Source: AV2 sp035637175 (lineage in GTDB: Bacteria; Verrucomicrobiota; Verrucomicrobiia; Limisphaerales; AV2). Taken from it: a stretch of 8,355 nt of DNA. The notes under the pieces were generated by a model. That model was not told the DNA's origin. It made no database searches and worked only from the letters and a program-made list of their open reading frames with translations. The stretch is taken from NCBI GenBank assembly GCA_035637175.1, contig DASPXS010000049.1, positions 1-8,355 of the forward strand, in the 5' to 3' direction. Positions within the stretch are counted from its first letter, which is position 1. Each line of letters opens with the position of its first letter. Positions 5,646 to 8,355 of this stretch are shown here, piece by piece. The position numbers and the translations under genes were made by a program.

Positions 5646-6044
5646 ATGGGAACCCTGATGAAACGCAAACTTCCCAAACCTACCGAGGGGGAGCTGGCCA
5701 TTCTGCGAGTCCTCTGGCGGCAGGGTCCTGGCACTGTCCGGGCGGTGCACACCGCGCTTGGCGAGGCTCAGGAAACCGGCTACACGACGGTGCTGAAAAT
5801 GATGCAGATTATGGCTGAAAAGGGCTTGGTGACACGCGATGAATCGCAGAAGACCCATGTTTACACCGCGACATTGACCCAGAAGGAGGCGCAACGTCGA
5901 TTCGTGGGAGACCTCTTGGATCGGGTCTTCGACGGTTCTGCGCACAATCTCGTCTTGCAGGCGCTTTCAACGAAAAAGGCGTCCGCGACAGAATTGGCCA
6001 GTATCCGCAAATTGCTCGATGAGATGGAACGAGGTGCCAAATGA
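5646..6044 (+). CDS. BlaI/MecI/CopY-family transcriptional repressor
   Basis: This 132-residue protein has the winged-helix DNA-binding domain of the BlaI/MecI/CopY family at about residues 8-78: PTEGELAILRVLWRQGPGTV, then VHTALGEAQETGYTTVLKMM, the GYTTV recognition-helix region and wing QIMAEKGLVTRDE. A helical dimerisation part (FVGDLLDRVFDGSAHNLVLQAL to KLLDEMERGAK) follows. In the characterised bla and mec systems such a dimer represses its own operon and is inactivated by proteolysis triggered by the partner M56 sensor. The start may be ATG 5646 or ATG 5658; both fit, and no Shine-Dalgarno decides. The last codons overlap the M56 gene by ATGA (6041-6044), implying translational coupling. 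Two dyad operators in its promoter support autorepression. The actual inducer is unknown; beta-lactam is not implied by the family alone. Confidence 0.9.
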   Translation: MGTLMKRKLPKPTEGELAILRVLWRQGPGTVRAVHTALGEAQETGYTTVLKMMQIMAEKGLVTRDESQKTHVYTATLTQKEAQRRFVGDLLDRVFDGSAHNLVLQALSTKKASATELASIRKLLDEMERGAK

Positions 6045-8080
6045 AAGAACTCTATCAACTGTTCGATCACCCGATCATTCACCAACTGGGCTGGACCTTG
6101 ATGCATTTTCTCTGGCAGGGAACGGGCGTCGCCGTGGTCTATGCGCTGATTCACATACTGCTGCGGAAACAGGCCCCACAGTGGCGCTATTTGCTGGGCT
6201 GTGGCGCGCTCGTGGTGATGCTTGCCGCTCCAATTACGACCTTCATCGTAATTGGGGCGCATCCGAAGTTTCGGCCGTCAGCGTCGATGATCGGGACTCC
6301 GGTTGAACCGGCCGTTGCTGCGAGAGATGGCGCCGTTTTGGACTTCGGCGGAGCGCGCAGCGTGACCGGTGAGGTCGGCGCAGGAGCCGCACCGAAATTC
6401 GAAGGGTTCATTCGCGGGTTCGTATTGACCTGGTTGGTTGGGGTTTCGGCGCTTTCCCTGCGCCTTCTGCTGGCTTCGCGCCAGGTTTCGCGCTTGCGAA
6501 GGTCTGGTGCGGAAACGTTGGGCGAGTATTGGACCAAACGGATCGATCGTCTCAGGGCGGCTCTGGCAATCAGCCGCCCGGTTTCTCTGGTGAAATCCGC
6601 AATGATTGAAGTGCCAACGCTCATCGGGTGGCTGCGCCCGGTCATTCTTTTGCCCGCGAGCAGTCTGACCGGTCTGACACCCGCGCAGTTTGAAACCATC
6701 ATCGCTCACGAACTGGCGCACGTTCGTCGTCACGATTACCTCGTCAACCTGCTGCAAAATGCCGTCGAAACGCTGCTGTTTTATCATCCGGCGGTTTGGT
6801 GGGTCTCGAACTCCGTTCGCGTCGAGCGAGAGAATTGTTGTGATGATATGGCGCTGAACGTTTGTGGCGACCGGTTGGTTTACGCGAGAGCGCTGGCCAC
6901 CCTGGAACAACTGCGCAGCTCGCCCGCAGCATTGGCGCTTGGCGCCGACGGAGGCTCCTTGTTGGAGCGCGTTCGGCGCCTTTGCGGAACTCCGACGCGG
7001 TCCAGTTTTGGCGGTCGGCGGAAAGCAGGGGGCGCATTGGCAGCGGCATTGGTTATGGTGATTCTCATGTCCCTGTTCCGCCACCAGCCCGGAATTGCGG
7101 ACGCTGAAGCCAAACCGCAATCCGGGACGCATCAGCCCAAGCCCGAGCCCGTTCCCGAGTGGTTCAACGTAAAAGCGTTGAGTGAATGGATTGCAGATCT
7201 TCAAAGGACGCTTCTTAATGATGCAGATAGTCAAGTCAGAGCAACCGCGGCTGGTGCGCTGAACCGAATCGAGGCAGATTCTTCGGCCGCGCAGCGCGCG
7301 GCCGAGGAAGCGCAGCAGTTGCTCAAAGCTAGAGATGAGGCTCGGCTAAAGGCGGCAGCCGCGGAGAAGAGGTTGACCGAGTCGGGCGCGCCGGTCGGTT
7401 CGCTGGGCTTTGACCGTGCGCGCGTGGAGCGGGACCGTTTCTTGGCCGCAGCCAAAGACTCACGCGAGAAACTGGCTCCCTATTACCGCTACGCCAATGA
7501 GGCCAAGCGATTGGAACGAACACTCGAAGACGAGGTGGTGCGTGGTGTGCGACCGGTTGACGTCCGGGAGATAGCGCGGTTCGAGAGATTACAAGCGGAG
7601 GTCGAGTTGGCGCAGGCCCAAGGGCGGCTGGCGACCGGCGCACCAAAGGACACAATTTCCGATTCGTCCAAGCCGCCGGTCCTGGAAATGCGTCTGGTTC
7701 TTGAGGGACCATCGGCTGATGCCCAGCAGATGAAGCTGCAACAGAAGATTAACAACACGACTGCTGAAGAAACGCTCTACGTGCAGCGGAAAGTTCTCTT
7801 CGACCAGACGGGAGTCAAGTCGGCTTCGGTGACCAAGAATCCGGTCGCAGGTCGCCCTTTGATTGAGATCAGGCTGACGGACCAGGGCCGGGAGCGATTC
7901 GCCGAGGTGACTCGGCAGAATATTAACCGGCGACTGGCGATCATCATTGACGGCCGGCTCTATTCGGCCCCGAGGATCATGCAGGAGATTCCTGGAGGAG
8001 TGGCGCAGATTTCTGGTGATTTTAGCGAGGATGAGGCAAGAGACCTCGCTCGGAGGATTAGTGAGGCCGTCGCCAAATGA
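6041..8080 (+). CDS. M56 membrane metallopeptidase with C-terminal SecD P1-head-like domain
   Basis: The 679-residue product begins with the BlaR1/MecR1-type M56 protease core: membrane helices at about 16-41, 50-72, 123-145 and 330-346, the zinc motif HELAH at 223-227, and ERENCCDD, in which E264 is the likely third ligand. LIGWLRPVILLPAS upstream of the zinc site is also typical of M56. After the fourth helix there is a Pro-rich linker, a short HEAT-like helix pair (DADSQVRATAAGALNRI, 394-410) and Ala/Glu-rich coiled-coil segments (about 414-448 and 458-531). Residues 547-679 resemble the SecD P1 head: LEMRLVL, VTKNPVAGRP, LTDQGRERFAEVTRQNINRR, LAIIIDGRLYSAPRI and GGVAQISGDFSEDEARDLA. The six-helix SecD translocase part and the penicillin-binding sensor domain of BlaR1 are both absent. 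By topology the stalk and head should lie outside the cytoplasmic membrane. GAGGTG just before the ATG is the only good Shine-Dalgarno in the window. The likely role is to sense an envelope signal and trigger repressor loss; the ligand is unknown. Confidence 0.88.
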   Translation: MKELYQLFDHPIIHQLGWTLMHFLWQGTGVAVVYALIHILLRKQAPQWRYLLGCGALVVMLAAPITTFIVIGAHPKFRPSASMIGTPVEPAVAARDGAVLDFGGARSVTGEVGAGAAPKFEGFIRGFVLTWLVGVSALSLRLLLASRQVSRLRRSGAETLGEYWTKRIDRLRAALAISRPVSLVKSAMIEVPTLIGWLRPVILLPASSLTGLTPAQFETIIAHELAHVRRHDYLVNLLQNAVETLLFYHPAVWWVSNSVRVERENCCDDMALNVCGDRLVYARALATLEQLRSSPAALALGADGGSLLERVRRLCGTPTRSSFGGRRKAGGALAAALVMVILMSLFRHQPGIADAEAKPQSGTHQPKPEPVPEWFNVKALSEWIADLQRTLLNDADSQVRATAAGALNRIEADSSAAQRAAEEAQQLLKARDEARLKAAAAEKRLTESGAPVGSLGFDRARVERDRFLAAAKDSREKLAPYYRYANEAKRLERTLEDEVVRGVRPVDVREIARFERLQAEVELAQAQGRLATGAPKDTISDSSKPPVLEMRLVLEGPSADAQQMKLQQKINNTTAEETLYVQRKVLFDQTGVKSASVTKNPVAGRPLIEIRLTDQGRERFAEVTRQNINRRLAIIIDGRLYSAPRIMQEIPGGVAQISGDFSEDEARDLARRISEAVAK

Positions 8081-8355
8081 GGAGGAATGCCGTCCGTGCG
8101 CTGCAGGATTCATGAGAACGAGGAAGGAATTACAAATGACGAATGACGAAATCCGAAAGAATGACGAAGCTCGAATGACGAAACAGCCCATACGTCAAGC
8201 AGGCGCGATTCGTGATTCGGGCTTCGGATTTCTTTCGTCATTCGTCATCCGGATTTCGTCATTCAACGACTCTCCTTGTTGAGTCCGGGCAGCCGCCTCT
8301 TCCAAAGCCGCGGCTTGCCTCTATACAGTCGTCCGGGCGTCTGGTATTCTTGCTT
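8081..8355. other. Gene-free tail after the M56 operon
   Basis: No credible gene starts here. The open frame that crosses the region merely translates the AATGACGAA repeat. No classical terminator follows the M56 stop codon; the long inverted repeat could serve as one. From 8265 to 8355 I see only GC-rich sequence with a weak TATACA (8322-8327) lacking a matching -35 box. Confidence 0.6.
8135..8264. repeat. AATGACGAA repeat element with long inverted arms
   Basis: The left arm carries four direct copies of AATGACGAA (8135-8143, 8142-8150, 8160-8168, 8174-8182). The right arm carries TTCGTCATT at 8234-8242 and 8255-8263 and a near-copy at 8241-8249. ATGACGAATGACGAAA (8136-8151) is the exact reverse complement of 8233-8248, and GAATGACGAAATCCG (8141-8155) that of 8250-8264, so two alternative long stems compete for the same left arm. 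This is a palindromic dispersed-repeat or MITE-like unit without coding content. Confidence 0.75.

Noticed and set aside
6278..7234. Minus-strand frame of 318 codons across the M56 gene
   Set aside because: Antisense to the protease core, with Arg/Gln/Asn/Pro-rich composition and no domain resemblance.
6041..8080. Beta-lactam resistance sensor (BlaR1/MecR1) reading of the operon
   Set aside because: The C-terminal penicillin-binding sensor domain is absent and no beta-lactamase gene is present; family membership of the repressor and protease alone does not imply beta-lactam sensing.
7947..8282. Plus-strand frame of 111 codons at the end of the window
   Set aside because: Its first part is an out-of-frame reading of the M56 gene and the rest translates the AATGACGAA repeat.
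8299..8327. Possible promoter with TATACA at 8322-8327
   Set aside because: The sequence 17 bp upstream does not resemble TTGACA and the gene it would serve is outside the window.

Overview
This is a GC-rich chromosomal window, probably from a soil or freshwater Verrucomicrobiota of the Pedosphaera/Limisphaera type. That placement is an inference. It rests on the sequence style of the proteins, the rpsB-tsf-pyrH core, a BlaI/M56 regulator-protease pair, mostly non-Shine-Dalgarno starts, and intergenic repeats built from ACACCAA, GCGGACA-GGAA-TGTCCGC and AATGACGAA motifs. No rRNA, tRNA, CRISPR array or transposase gene was found.

Left part (1-2127): the 3' end of a secreted or surface protein with a C-terminal Ig-like beta-sandwich reads rightward. 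It converges on two leftward genes, a three-helix small membrane protein and an altronate/galactarate dehydratase-family enzyme (UxaA/GarD). Position 2128-2478 is a divergent control region carrying a 10-bp inverted repeat whose two arms each present an outward-facing GATTTGACGG.

Middle part (2479-5515): rpsB, tsf and pyrH form the usual translation/nucleotide cluster, all rightward. frr, which commonly follows pyrH, is absent. A 595-bp gap between tsf and pyrH holds a repeat mosaic bounded by imperfect ACACCAA-rich inverted repeats, with strong internal hairpins. pyrH seems to have its own promoter just beyond this element.

Right part (5516-8355): a BlaI-type repressor and an M56 membrane metalloprotease overlap by ATGA. 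Their promoter carries two TACGAA-N4-TTCGTA-type operators exactly 21 bp apart, one over the -35 box and one filling the spacer. The protease has the M56 membrane core with HELAH, but its C-terminus is not a penicillin-binding sensor. It has a HEAT/coiled-coil stalk and then a domain that closely resembles the P1 head of the Sec accessory protein SecD. This candidate regulatory system, a repressor plus a protease with a SecD-like head, is the most interesting content of the window. The window ends in a 130-bp inverted-repeat element made of AATGACGAA units, followed by about 90 bp with no recognisable gene.
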